Positions 1 to 8,904 of a DNA stretch of 64,000 nt are shown here, piece after piece. The stretch is from the NCBI GenBank assembly GCA_016710585.1, contig JADJVN010000024.1, forward strand, positions 7,864-71,863, read 5' to 3'. Positions within the stretch are counted from its first letter, which is position 1. The number at the start of each line of letters is the position of its first letter. The notes beneath the pieces were generated by a model. That model saw only the letters and a list, made by a program, of their open reading frames with translations, was not told the DNA's origin and made no database searches. A program made the position numbers and the translations under genes. The DNA is from Saprospiraceae bacterium (GTDB lineage Bacteria; Bacteroidota; Bacteroidia; Chitinophagales; Saprospiraceae).

Positions 1-570
1 ATTAATGTTTGAAAACTCGAAGCCCAGTAGATAACCTATTAAACTATTGTAGTATTTATCTTTAATTTTCAATATATTCACATCATTAAATTTATATTTT
101 AGATTTTGAATTACTGTAAATTGATAAATTAATCCTAAATTTAAATGTTTTAGAATTTTGTAGCTAAAAAAGTTGTTGATATCTGTTGAATAATATTTGC
201 AATTTTCAAAATCAATTAAATGTTTATCATAATTTCTAAAATCAAGTTTTCTGGATGAAAAGTTTAAAGAAATTCCAAATTTAAGCTTTTTACTAAATTT
301 ATAATTCATACCTACTCCATACATAAAATGCAATCGATTAAAAATTGAATCACTAGTATAATGAATTTGATTCCAAGCTTCATCTAGCTTATAATTACTC
401 GATCCAACGCCTACATTAATATTTCCATATATTTGTGAATAGCAATAAGTAGTGTTACAGAAAATACTGAATATTAATACAGGAATTGATTTCAATGAAT
501 TCTCCAACTCTTTTACCCCAAAACAGGATTTAAGGGGTGAATAGGCTTGAAGGTATTTTAGTTTATCCAT
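1..570 (-). CDS. Outer-membrane beta-barrel protein, C-terminus cut by the window edge
   Basis: An open frame of 190 codons runs off the left edge on the minus strand. It has a signal-peptide-like hydrophobic stretch (KSIPVLIFSIF...) ending in YSQ, then alternating aromatic/polar strands (YGNINVGVG, FMYGVGMNYKF, LKFGISLNFSS) typical of small Bacteroidota barrels. The ATG at 570 puts about 25 residues before the signal peptide; a TTG at 495 would place the signal at the N-terminus and may be the true start. The specific function is unknown, and the C-terminal strands lie outside the window. Confidence 0.6.
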   Translation of the reverse strand, partial: MDKLKYLQAYSPLKSCFGVKELENSLKSIPVLIFSIFCNTTYCYSQIYGNINVGVGSSNYKLDEAWNQIHYTSDSIFNRLHFMYGVGMNYKFSKKLKFGISLNFSSRKLDFRNYDKHLIDFENCKYYSTDINNFFSYKILKHLNLGLIYQFTVIQNLKYKFNDVNILKIKDKYYNSLIGYLLGFEFSNIN

Positions 571-682
571 ATGTTCAGGTTTTATCAAGTGATCGCTAAG
601 TAAAATTAAAAATAATAACGAAAAATGTATTTACTAAATTGTTATCTACTATTTTTGATTAATGCATGGATAGAATCCGGGT

Positions 683-1063
683 TTAGTTGTTTGTTTTAAG
701 TAGGAATTTATTCATTAGAAAATGAATAATACCAGCAATAATTGAAAATTGCATTTCAATTACTTCTTCCATATGTATTTTAGAACCAAGGGACAATTCA
801 AAAATAATATATATCATCCATAAAATCAAAAATCCCCCTATTGAAAATATTAACAAGAAATGTCCTTTAATCCTGAATTTGTCAATTAAAAATTGCATTG
901 CAAGGATACCTAAGAAAAATGGACTCAAAAAATATATACTCAATTTAAATAATAAAAGTAATGAATTAATTGAAGCATTTTCTAATTTGATTAACCAAAT
1001 ATATATAGTGTGAACAATTAATAAAATTATCCAAATTAATGAACTTGAGAAAATATATTTCAT
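683..1063 (-). CDS. Small hypothetical membrane protein (126 aa, about 4 TM)
   Basis: I do not recognise this protein. It is very hydrophobic, with likely membrane segments near residues 8-25, 35-57, 69-89 and 104-120, and a charged KFRIKGH loop between helices 2 and 3. It starts with ATG (MKYIFSSSL) and ends in LLKTNN. It lies on the same strand as the pirin gene upstream, with about 60 bases between them, and before the barrel fragment downstream. No catalytic motif is visible. Codon use is as AT-rich as its neighbours. Confidence 0.55.
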   Translation of the reverse strand: MKYIFSSSLIWIILLIVHTIYIWLIKLENASINSLLLLFKLSIYFLSPFFLGILAMQFLIDKFRIKGHFLLIFSIGGFLILWMIYIIFELSLGSKIHMEEVIEMQFSIIAGIIHFLMNKFLLKTNN

Positions 1064-1125
1064 TTCCTACTTTATTGATATTGAATGCATGTAGGTTTAA
1101 TTTATTATTTTAAAGGGTCGTATGT

Positions 1126-2103
1126 TCAATCCTGCAAAAATCCAAATAAACCATTATTGTAGTCATCGATGGCTTGTTTTATTTCTTCCTCTGTATTCAT
1201 TACGAATGGGCCATAGCTAACATAAGGTTCATTGAGTGGTTCTCCACTTAATACCATCAAGATTGTTTTTTTATCGGCTTTTATATGGATTTGACCTTCT
1301 TCATTTTTTAATTGAACGTAATGATTTTCTGGAGCTTTTTTATCATTTACACTTATGCTTCCATCAACGACGAGGATACCAGAATTAAACTCTTTGGGAA
1401 GTTGGAATGAGAAATCAGCTCCTGCTTCTAAGTGAATATCATACATGTGAATTGAAAAGGGCAGGCAACTCCCTTTTGTTCCTTCATATTCACCTGCGAC
1501 AACATGGACTACGCCTTGGCCATTGGGAAGTTCGACTTTTGGTTTTTCAGGATGCTTTATACTTTGGTATTTAGCTGGTGTCATTTTGTGTGTCTTGGGT
1601 AGATTGATCCAAAGTTGTAACATCTCAAATGCGCCACCAGATCGATTGAATGTTTGTTCATGATATTCTTTATGTAATACGCCGCCACCTGCGGTCATCC
1701 ATTGGATATCTCCTGCGTGGATGATGCCATGATTACCTTTGCTGTCATGATGCTCAACAGCGCCTTTGTATGCGAAGGTAATTGTCTCGATACCGCGATG
1801 AGGGTGCACACCGACACCCTGGGCAATATCTGAAGCTGGAAAATTCACTTCTGCATTAAAATCCAAAAGGAAAAATGGACTCATGCGCTCTTCAAATCCT
1901 TTGCCATTGGGGAAAAAATTCATGACCTTGAATCCATTGCCAACCATATGTGTATTGGTCGGTGAGCAGATCGCCTCAATGCCCCTTTTGCCTGTATTCG
2001 TTTGACTTTTTTCTTTACCAATTAAATTTCTACTTATTGGAAATCCTACAGCTGCTAGAGCTGAACCTAATATTGTCTTTTTTAAAAAATCTTTTCTTTT
2101 CAT
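1126..2103 (-). CDS. Pirin family protein with N-terminal export-like segment
   Basis: Bicupin of the pirin family (325 aa). The pirin metal site is visible as H100 and H102 (VGVHPHRG) and H144/E146 (VLHKEYHE), followed by the C-terminal cupin. Pirins bind Fe or Zn; some are quercetinases and others act as redox sensors, so the substrate is unknown. Unlike the usual cytosolic pirins of 230-290 aa, it carries about 35 extra N-terminal residues (MKRKDFLKKTILGSALAAVG) resembling an export signal. The N-terminus is similar to that of the dioxygenase at 28759 (MKRKDFL). This suggests a periplasmic location, which is inference. Confidence 0.88.
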   Translation of the reverse strand: MKRKDFLKKTILGSALAAVGFPISRNLIGKEKSQTNTGKRGIEAICSPTNTHMVGNGFKVMNFFPNGKGFEERMSPFFLLDFNAEVNFPASDIAQGVGVHPHRGIETITFAYKGAVEHHDSKGNHGIIHAGDIQWMTAGGGVLHKEYHEQTFNRSGGAFEMLQLWINLPKTHKMTPAKYQSIKHPEKPKVELPNGQGVVHVVAGEYEGTKGSCLPFSIHMYDIHLEAGADFSFQLPKEFNSGILVVDGSISVNDKKAPENHYVQLKNEEGQIHIKADKKTILMVLSGEPLNEPYVSYGPFVMNTEEEIKQAIDDYNNGLFGFLQD

Positions 2104-2159
2104 AATTTCTTTTTAAAAATAAATGGAATCAATTTTATCTGTTTTATTTAATTACAGTG

Positions 2160-2167
2160 CAAAAGTA
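2160..2167 (-). promoter_or_regulatory. Putative -7 promoter box for the pirin gene
   Basis: The minus strand reads TACTTTTG, matching the Bacteroidota -7 consensus TAnnTTTG, 57 bases upstream of the pirin ATG. I see no convincing -33 TTTG at the expected distance, so this is a one-box call. Confidence 0.35.
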
Positions 2168-2312
2168 CGATGGTATGTGATATTGCCCCTTGATCTATGT
2201 TAAGAAAATGAATAAAAACATTTTTTTGACAATTTATTTCATATTTTCCTAAATACGATATGGAATATTGAAAAGCCTATATTGTAAAAACCGCAGAGTA
2301 AGATTATAGTAT

Positions 2313-2929
2313 TCATTTGCCTATTAGTATTTTATATTCCTCAGGGATGGTGACTCCTTTAAAATGATTTGTCAAGCCGTAAAAAATGATAAGCGTCACA
2401 AAAATTCCTAGTATAAGTATTGTTTTAGATTGTTGTTCTGGAGTTAAATGTAAAATCTTGGATTTCATTTTTTTGTTGTGAATTGCTGCATTATGACCAA
2501 AGAATGATAAAATTGCAAGCCCATAATAAGGAATAAAAAATAGATTAAGTGGAAACGAATTAAGACCAGCAACGCCGAAATAAAAATTTGTGTCTAGACT
2601 TAAAAAATAGCGTCCAACTAAAACTGCACTCAAATGAATCACAAGAAAAATAGCTAAATAAAGTCCTGTCCAAATATGTAGTTTCTCAAATCCTGTTTTG
2701 GCTGTACTTCTGTTTGATTTGAAGAGTTTTAATCCTGAAATAATTTGTACTAGAACAGCGAAGAATAATATAGTTTCTGTAAAAATATTTCTATAGAAAT
2801 GTCTTAGTGTACTCATTAATTCAATGTGTTTGTCTGGCCCGTATATACTAGCTAGGTGGTTAAATAAATGAAAGCCAACAAAAAGTGCTATGACAAGACC
2901 TGATAGATAATGAATTTTTTTATTGTCAT
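2313..2929 (-). CDS. Haem-type membrane protein (cytochrome b-like), start masked by a poly-A frameshift
   Basis: The open frame 2313-2816 (167 aa) starts at an internal Met. Upstream the same frame stays open and encodes another helix with histidines (GLVIALFVGFHLFNHLA). An ATG at 2929 (MTIKK) joins that frame if one A is added to the 7-base A/T run at 2915-2921. The full protein would be about 204 aa with about 5 TM helices. Histidines sit within helices (LHIWTGLYLAIFLVIHL; FFGHNAAIH), as in b-type haem membrane subunits. The exact family is not recognised. The frameshift is probably a consensus error in a homopolymer. Confidence 0.6.
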
Positions 2930-2979
2930 ATTTTGTTATTATAGTTCAGATTTGATTGACGAATATTTCATGATGATTT

Positions 2980-3826
2980 CTAAGTTTGTTGCAATTCAAA
3001 TATAGTGATTTCAGGCCTGACGTTGAATCTCACTTGCCACAGATGTCCCAATGCTCTGTTGATATATAAAGTTCTTCCGTTACCGAGTTCTATTTGACCT
3101 GCTGAATATTTTTTGTTTTTTACAGGAAGCATTGGTGGTCTTAGAAATGGTGGCTTGACTTGTCCTCCATGAGTGTGTCCAGATAGTATCCAACTATTAT
3201 AGTCTCTCCAAATATCTAAATCACAAACATCAGGATTATGACATAATGCGATATTTGCCTTGGTTTTATCAAAACCATTCATAGCTTTTTCAGGATTAAA
3301 GTTGCGTCCCCAATAGTCATCGAATCCAATAAAATTAATTCCATTCAATTCTACGCTTTCCATTGCGCAGTACTTTGATTCCGCTTTGTTCTAGTTTGTC
3401 TGCGATGTTATTTGCAATCGATATTTGTGACCAATTTTTACCATAGTCGTGATTTCCTAATATTCCAAGAGTTCCTAGTCTTCCATGGACGATATTTTTA
3501 AGTGTTTCTTGTAGTTTGTCATATTGGACTTCATCATTAGATAGGCTCACATAATCACCAGTGTAAACGACAAAGTCTGGTTCAAGTTCTTTTGCTTTCT
3601 TGAATGAATCAATTATAAAATGATAGTCAAACATATCGCCAATATGAATATCACTTATTTGCATCAGTGTCTTGCCAACTAGGTTTTCTGGTAAATTATT
3701 TATTGGCATTTTTAACTTTACAAACTCTAACCAAAAAGGTTCAATTTGCCAAGTGTATAAACCACTGAAGAGGCCCAGTCCAGTGATTCCCCAAAATGTT
3801 TGTTTAATATATTTTCTTCTATTCAT
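2980..3826 (-). CDS. Membrane-anchored metallophosphoesterase (YaeI-like), frameshifted
   Basis: Two overlapping frames make one calcineurin-like phosphoesterase of about 280 aa. The N-terminal part (3335-3826) has a membrane anchor and the motifs SDIHIG (D59, H61), TGDYV (D91) and GNHDYG (N125, H126). The C-terminal part (2980-3363) has CHNPD and SGHTHGGQ, completing the two-metal site. This order matches YaeI-type enzymes acting on phosphodiester or lipid substrates; the substrate here is unknown. The frame breaks near 3360, where removing one G in a GG pair restores LRN-ESVELNG. All catalytic residues remain, so an artefact or a recent mutation is likely. Confidence 0.8.
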
Positions 3827-3850
3827 AGTGAGTTTGAATTGGCAATAACA

Positions 3851-4101
3851 CTATTTTTTTAGTTTTTTAACTAACAAATAAAGTCCGGAAGTCGCAAAGA
3901 GAACTACAATACTCCAAATTACCCAATCTTCTCGCATGTGTGGTCTAAACATGAGTTTTCCATGATTTCCCACCATGTAGAATAGTAATGAATTCCTGAA
4001 AGAAGTATAAGTCCGATTCCAATTAATTTTCTAACCATCCAAATAAATTTGGTTAAATTCTCACTTTCCAGTCCTATCACAGTCATCAATAAAAAGTCCA
4101 A
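3851..4101 (-). CDS. Possible small two-helix membrane protein (frameshifted), fused in frame with the Fic tail
   Basis: The frame 3919-4101 contains a hydrophobic helix (KLIGIGLILLSGIHYYS). A second helix with a lysine-rich end (VIWSIVVLFATSGLYLL, then VKKLKK and a stop at 3851) lies in another frame and joins after a shift near 3970. Together they would give a roughly 62-residue protein with two TM helices, starting at the Met of MVRKLIG. The first 25 codons of the upper frame more likely belong to the Fic C-terminus (CLDFLLM). I do not recognise the product. The call rests only on the TM pattern. Confidence 0.3.
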
Positions 4102-4136
4102 ACAATTAGAATAATTTAAAGTATCATATTCAAGAC

Positions 4137-4835
4137 CTAGTTTTTTAATGTTGCTATAATAATTATCAAGGTTTTGAAATAATTTTTTTCTAATTGAATT
4201 GAACTCGCTTTGTCTCCAAGTTTTTCAATCAGAAACCACTTTTCCAATAATCTTGCTGTGCGACCATTCCCATCCTGAAATGGGTGAATCTTTACAAAAA
4301 CCAGATGAATGTATGAAGCAAAGTAGAATATATCGTAATCATTTAGTTCAGACGCTAATACTAGATCAATATCTCTAAACAGCTTGTCAAGCTCAGATTT
4401 TACTATGTTTGGTTCAGCTGCAACATATTCAATTCTATCCTGACTGTTTATAACAAACATTGGATTAATTCGTATCAATCCTTGCTGATTTTTAGACAAC
4501 AAATTTGAACTTAAAATAGAATGAGCTTTTAGAAGGTTTTTAAATGACAATTTATTTTTATAAATGAATTCATAAGCTGCAAATAAATCATTAGTTCTTT
4601 TTGTGTAATCGGGTGTGTACTTCACATTCAAGAACTTGTGCTTGTAGTAACTATCGAAATCAATGTTCTCTCCCTCTATCTTGGAAGAATAAACAGAAGA
4701 AACGGAATTGTAGAATTTAAAATAATCGACTGAAATATCCTGTTTCTTGACATTAGCAAAGGTCTCCAAAGGAGAGACTTTTACCGCCTCCTTAAAACTA
4801 TCTATAAGATCATATTTTAATATTTCTAGATTCAT
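4137..4835 (-). CDS. Fic family protein (AMPylation-type), C-terminus frameshifted
   Basis: The Fic core motif HPFQDGNGRTAR is complete at residues 184-195 (H184 catalytic). An N-terminal (S/T)xxxE(G/N) motif occurs as SSKIEG (S50 to G55), the inhibitory helix of class II Fic proteins, so the enzyme is likely autoinhibited. Fic enzymes usually transfer AMP from ATP to a hydroxyl; the target is unknown. The frame ends early in LIIIIATLKN. Adding one A to the 7-base run at 4183-4189 gives a family-like tail (NLDNYYSNIKKLGLEY, then CLDFLLM) continuing to about 4080. The true gene is therefore about 20 residues longer. Confidence 0.85.
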   Translation of the reverse strand: MNLEILKYDLIDSFKEAVKVSPLETFANVKKQDISVDYFKFYNSVSSVYSSKIEGENIDFDSYYKHKFLNVKYTPDYTKRTNDLFAAYEFIYKNKLSFKNLLKAHSILSSNLLSKNQQGLIRINPMFVINSQDRIEYVAAEPNIVKSELDKLFRDIDLVLASELNDYDIFYFASYIHLVFVKIHPFQDGNGRTARLLEKWFLIEKLGDKASSIQLEKNYFKTLIIIIATLKN

Positions 4836-4842
4836 TTAGTTG

Positions 4843-4850
4843 CAAAGATA
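4843..4850 (-). promoter_or_regulatory. Putative -7 promoter box for the Fic gene
   Basis: The minus strand reads TATCTTTG, a perfect TAnnTTTG, only 8 bases before the ATG. The transcript would have almost no leader, which also occurs at other genes in this window. Confidence 0.45.
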
Positions 4851-4887
4851 ATTTAATAAAATATGAATTTAGATAATTAATTTCTCC

Positions 4888-5490
4888 TCAGTCCGTATCT
4901 GTCATGTCAATAAATATGATTTCATATTTTCTCTTGTCAAAAATCAAAAATGAATAGTCCCAAGCAATATGGTGGAACCAATGAGCTGAAGCAATATTGT
5001 AGAAAAAACAATTGAACTCAGTAATTCTCATTTCTAATTCTAATTTTACAAAGTTGAGGGCCAATCTTCTAGCAGTTTCATAATTTGTTTTTTGGTAAGC
5101 GCCACCTTGTTCCATGATTTCTGTAAGCGCTTGAAATAACTCGTGAAGGTCCGGATAATATTTTACATTTGACACTTCGGGTTTGTTGTCAAATGTTTGA
5201 ATGTCTTGTCGGTATTCTTCAAGATCTTTGTGACTTAGAATACTATTTAAAAAGTCTATTTCATCTAGACAATTTCGTTGTGCAAACCAATCCAAATCTT
5301 TGTTAGCTTTGATTTTATATTTATGTAATTGTATGCCACCATTGCAATAAACTTCTGAAATTTTTTCTTTCAAAGCATTCGCAGCAGAAGTCCAATTGTC
5401 AAGTCTTTGAATTTGAATTGTATTCCATAATTGAATGATTTCAGAAGGAGTAGGTCTTGCCAAATTGATTTCCATTTGTTTGTTTTGCAT
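4888..5490 (-). CDS. Hypothetical protein, 200 aa
   Basis: Not recognised. Soluble, acidic to neutral, mainly helical by composition, with no signal peptide or TM segment. The middle carries a Leu/Glu-rich helical stretch (LHELFQALTEIMEQGG) and the C-terminus is aromatic (FFYNIASAHWFHH, WDYSFLIFDKRKYEIIFI). It ends in MTDTD. It is transcribed away from a 16-bp tandem repeat tract that fills its upstream region, and it precedes the Fic gene on the same strand. No catalytic motif is visible. Confidence 0.55.
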   Translation of the reverse strand: MQNKQMEINLARPTPSEIIQLWNTIQIQRLDNWTSAANALKEKISEVYCNGGIQLHKYKIKANKDLDWFAQRNCLDEIDFLNSILSHKDLEEYRQDIQTFDNKPEVSNVKYYPDLHELFQALTEIMEQGGAYQKTNYETARRLALNFVKLELEMRITEFNCFFYNIASAHWFHHIAWDYSFLIFDKRKYEIIFIDMTDTD

Positions 5491-5580
5491 TATTATTTAT
5501 TAAACTAATTTTAAATTTAAAGAATAAAAATTATCACACGTTGAGAAAACAACATCCCAAAGCACATTTGCAATTTGCAA

Positions 5581-5840
5581 ATTATCACATTCTCTAATTA
5601 TCACATTCTCTAATTATCACATTCTCTAATTACCACATTCTCTAATTATCACATTCTCTAATTATCACATTCTCTAATTATCACATTCTCTAATTATCAC
5701 ATTCTCTAATTATCACATTCTCTAATTATCACATTCTCTAATTACCACATTCTCTAATTATCACATTCTCACATTCTCTAATTACCACATTCTCTAATTA
5801 TCACATTCTCTAATTATCACATTCTCTAATTATCACATTA
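5581..5840. repeat. 16-bp minisatellite, about 16 tandem copies
   Basis: The unit TTATCACATTCTCTAA repeats head to tail. Several units carry a TAC for TAT variant (ATTACCAC), and one unit near 5760 has an extra 8-base half unit (TCACATTC). The tract fills nearly all of the gap between the CDF gene's 3' end and the start region of the 200-aa gene, leaving about 90 other bases. It holds no frame and no promoter-like box. Confidence 0.95.
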
Positions 5841-5845
5841 ACTAA

Positions 5846-6712
5846 TTAATCAGGTTCCACATGTATCAATACATGCCCTAGATTAGGAATCTTTTCTCTC
5901 AACGTATCTTTAAGAAGGTGTGCGATATCGTGGCCCTCTCTGACGTTGATATTACCATCGACGATAGCGTGTAGGTCGACATGATATTTCATACCAGATT
6001 TTCTGATAAAACATTTTTCGGTGTCGATGACGCCATGAACTGTTTTGGATACGGTTCTAATTTCATCGATGAGATCATCATACAAATGTTCATCCATGAT
6101 TTCACCAAGTGCAGGGCGAAATATATGATAGCAATTGTAAAGTATAAATGCAGAGGCAAACAATGCAGCCCAATCATCTGCAGATTCATATCCTGGTCCA
6201 AAATAAAGCGCTATCGAGATCCCAATGAATGCAGTGATGGAAGTGATTGCATCGCTGCGATGATGCCAGGCATCTGCTTTAAGTGACGAACTGTTTGTGA
6301 CTTTGGCAGTTTTCATTACCAGTTGAAATGAGATTTCTTTCCAGATAATAATTGGCGCGAGTATGAATAATGTCCAAAATTTTGGGAGAGCATGTGGAGT
6401 AAAAATATTGTGGAAACTTTCATAAGCGATCACAGTTGCAGAGGTGATCAAAAATCCTACGATGATGAATGTGATCAAGGGCTCTGCACGACCATGGCCG
6501 TAGGGATGGTTTTTGTCAGCGGGACGATTGGTGTATTTCAATCCAAAAAGCACTAAGAAAGAAGCGAGAATATCCGCTGTGGATTCTATCGCATCCGCGA
6601 TCAAGGCATAAGAATTTCCAAAGAAACCGCCAAGACCTTTGATGATAGCGAGACAAGCATTGCCAATAATGCTGAAGTATGTCGCTTTTATTGCTTTTTG
6701 TTCGTTTTCCAA
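5846..6712 (-). CDS. Cation diffusion facilitator (CDF) metal exporter
   Basis: 288 aa with six predicted TM helices and a cytoplasmic C-terminal domain. CDF proteins exchange Zn, Fe or Mn for protons across the inner membrane. The transport site is visible as E43/D47 (AIESTAD) in helix 2 and H150/D154 (WHHRSD) in helix 5. The C-terminal domain has HVDLHAIVDG and ends in HVLIHVEPD, with the histidines that bind metal in FieF-like proteins. E43 in place of the usual H or D of helix 2 leaves the metal specificity open. The start is the ATG at 6712. Confidence 0.92.
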   Translation of the reverse strand: MENEQKAIKATYFSIIGNACLAIIKGLGGFFGNSYALIADAIESTADILASFLVLFGLKYTNRPADKNHPYGHGRAEPLITFIIVGFLITSATVIAYESFHNIFTPHALPKFWTLFILAPIIIWKEISFQLVMKTAKVTNSSSLKADAWHHRSDAITSITAFIGISIALYFGPGYESADDWAALFASAFILYNCYHIFRPALGEIMDEHLYDDLIDEIRTVSKTVHGVIDTEKCFIRKSGMKYHVDLHAIVDGNINVREGHDIAHLLKDTLREKIPNLGHVLIHVEPD

Positions 6713-6762
6713 TGCGTAGTTCTAAATAAATAAAGAAAAATTTTCTTTTATTCTAATCGCAG

Positions 6763-6770
6763 CAAAAGTA
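6763..6770 (-). promoter_or_regulatory. Putative -7 promoter box for the CDF gene
   Basis: The minus strand reads TACTTTTG (TAnnTTTG), 51 bases upstream of the CDF ATG. No clear -33 element is visible. Confidence 0.4.
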
Positions 6771-6849
6771 GCTTATTTTTAGGATAAATTCTTAAGAGAA
6801 CTTTGAAAATTCAATTATTTCAGAAAAGAATAATTTTGAAAATGAAATC

Positions 6850-6878
6850 TTTGGAAGTTCTATAATTTTCTAACTTTG
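6850..6878 (+). promoter_or_regulatory. Promoter of the 23-haem cytochrome gene
   Basis: TTTG at 6850-6853, a 17-base spacer, then TAACTTTG at 6871-6878 match the Bacteroidota -33/-7 promoter. Transcription would start near 6884, leaving a leader of about 14 bases before the TTG start. Confidence 0.6.
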
Positions 6879-6897
6879 CAGTTCAGTTATTGGCATT

Positions 6898-8721
6898 TTG
6901 ATTAGAAGTATTTTCATATTACTCTTTGCTTTTTCTATTGTGAGTGTCCTTGCACAGATATCACCGGGCAAACTAGCTCAGCCGCATAGCCATTTGGAGG
7001 GATTGAACAATTGTACTCAATGTCACGATCTAGGTAATGCTGTTACACAACAAAAATGTCTCAGCTGTCATACTGCATTAAAGTCTCGCGTTGATGCAAA
7101 GAAGGGTTTTCATGCTTCTAAGGAAGTGACACAAAAAAATTGTATTTCATGTCATAGTGAACATCATGGACAGAAATTTGAAATGATTCGTTTTGATCAG
7201 AAAAAATTTGATCACAATGTCACTGGTTTTCAGCTCAATGGGAAACACAAAACTGTAGATTGTCGCGAATGTCATAAGCCAGATCATATTGCTAATGCGG
7301 AACTCAGGAAGAATACAAAAACCTGTCTCGGTGTGGGTTGGAAATGTGTGAGCTGTCATGAGGATGTACACCAGACAACCTTATCCCAGGATTGTGCATC
7401 ATGTCACAATGAAGATGCCTTCAAACCTGCCGCAAAGTTTCAACACCAAAAATCTAAATTCCCTCTCTTAGGAAAACATCAAAATGTAGAATGTGTTGCT
7501 TGTCACAAAGTAGAGACGCGCAATGGCAAATCATTTCAACATTTTGCAGATCTAACATTTGCAAATTGTAACGCCTGTCACAAAGATGCACATGCAGGTC
7601 GTTTTGGTAAAAATTGTAAAGCCTGTCATTCAGAAGAATCATTTGCAAAAATAAAATCTAATCCTAGTTTTAATCACAGCACTACGGGATATGAATTGCA
7701 AGGCAAACACAAACATTTGGATTGTAAGAGCTGTCATGATCAAAGGAATCAACCAGCAAAATCATATCAAGAATTTGCAAAAATTAATCCAATAGAGTGT
7801 ATCACTTGTCATCGAGATGTACATGATGGAAAATTTGGAAAAGATTGCAAATCTTGTCACAATCAAGAGTCATTCAGAGTGAGTAAAAACCTAGAAAATT
7901 TTGATCATGAGAAGACGAATTTTCCATTGGTAGGAAGGCATCAATCAGTAGATTGTAAGTCATGCCATAAAGGTAAAATGACAGATCCTGTAGCACACGA
8001 GAATTGTATTGATTGTCATACTGATTTTCATCGTGGAGAATTTTCCGCAAACCCAAATTACAAGGACTGTAAAGCTTGTCACAATGAGCAAGGTTTTCGA
8101 CCGAGCAATTATACTCTAGAGCAACACATGACATCTGTTTTTCCTTTGAAAGGCTCACATCTTGCAGTATCTTGTGATGCTTGTCATAAGAAAAATAATG
8201 CATCAAATTGGAGCTTTAAGAACATTGGAAAGCAATGTCAAGATTGTCATACGGATATTCATAAAACATTTCTTGATGAAAAATTTTATTTAGGCTCAAG
8301 CTGTGCAAATTGTCATAAGGAGGAAGCATGGTCAGAGATCAGTTTTGATCACGATGTTCAGACAAAATTCAAATTGGAATTAAGCCATAAAAAAATCGAT
8401 TGTAGAGCTTGTCATTTTGATGAACAATCTGCTGGTAGTTATATACAGAATTTTAAAAATAAAAGTCAAGATTGTGCTTCTTGTCATCAAAGTTCTCATG
8501 GTAATCAGTTTGAAATAATGGCTAAAACTGATTGTAATCGCTGTCATAAATCATCAAAATGGCAAGATTTAAAGTTTTCACATGATTCTACTCGATTCCC
8601 ATTGAAAGGTGAACACAAATTAGTTTCTTGTAATCAATGTCACATTCCTGAGAATAGCGAAGGTAAACCCGTCATTTGGTATCGCAATGGAAAATTGGAA
8701 TGCAAGGATTGTCATCAATAG
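6898..8721 (+). CDS. Secreted multihaem cytochrome c with 23 CXXCH motifs
   Basis: 607 aa. The signal peptide (IRSIFILLFAFSIVSVLA) directly follows the TTG start, which the promoter position supports. I count 23 CXXCH haem sites and more than 23 further histidines, enough for bis-His ligation. At least six full copies and one weaker copy of a module F-x-H-...-F-x-L-x-G-x-H-x4-C-x2-CH occur. The giant cytochrome at 11417 shares this module, so the two are related by module duplication. No substrate-binding domain is visible, so it is probably an electron conduit rather than an enzyme. It ends on a CXXCH (CKDCHQ). Localisation in the periplasm or at the cell surface is inferred. Confidence 0.93.
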   Translation: MIRSIFILLFAFSIVSVLAQISPGKLAQPHSHLEGLNNCTQCHDLGNAVTQQKCLSCHTALKSRVDAKKGFHASKEVTQKNCISCHSEHHGQKFEMIRFDQKKFDHNVTGFQLNGKHKTVDCRECHKPDHIANAELRKNTKTCLGVGWKCVSCHEDVHQTTLSQDCASCHNEDAFKPAAKFQHQKSKFPLLGKHQNVECVACHKVETRNGKSFQHFADLTFANCNACHKDAHAGRFGKNCKACHSEESFAKIKSNPSFNHSTTGYELQGKHKHLDCKSCHDQRNQPAKSYQEFAKINPIECITCHRDVHDGKFGKDCKSCHNQESFRVSKNLENFDHEKTNFPLVGRHQSVDCKSCHKGKMTDPVAHENCIDCHTDFHRGEFSANPNYKDCKACHNEQGFRPSNYTLEQHMTSVFPLKGSHLAVSCDACHKKNNASNWSFKNIGKQCQDCHTDIHKTFLDEKFYLGSSCANCHKEEAWSEISFDHDVQTKFKLELSHKKIDCRACHFDEQSAGSYIQNFKNKSQDCASCHQSSHGNQFEIMAKTDCNRCHKSSKWQDLKFSHDSTRFPLKGEHKLVSCNQCHIPENSEGKPVIWYRNGKLECKDCHQ

Positions 8722-8809
8722 AGAATTCTAATTTAAGGTATTCCGTATCTTCCTTTTATTCTTTTTGTTTCTTGTAATCTGGTTTATCATAAAAATAAGT
8801 AACCAAACC

Positions 8810-8838
8810 TTGCGCTTTTAAATAATTTTGTATATTTG
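8810..8838 (+). promoter_or_regulatory. Promoter of the TPR histidine kinase gene
   Basis: TTG at 8810-8812, an 18-base spacer and TATATTTG at 8831-8838 fit the Bacteroidota promoter. The predicted start is near 8844, about 60 bases before the ATG at 8905. Confidence 0.5.
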
Positions 8839-8904
8839 TAGTTCTAAGTACTTATTACTCTGACATTTTTTAGAATCATTTTATAATGAAATAGTTAATG
8901 AAAA

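Noticed and set aside
1126..2103. Tat signal on the pirin and dioxygenase proteins
   Set aside because: The N-termini have KRKDF rather than an S-R-R-x-F-L-K twin-arginine motif, so only a general export signal is claimed.
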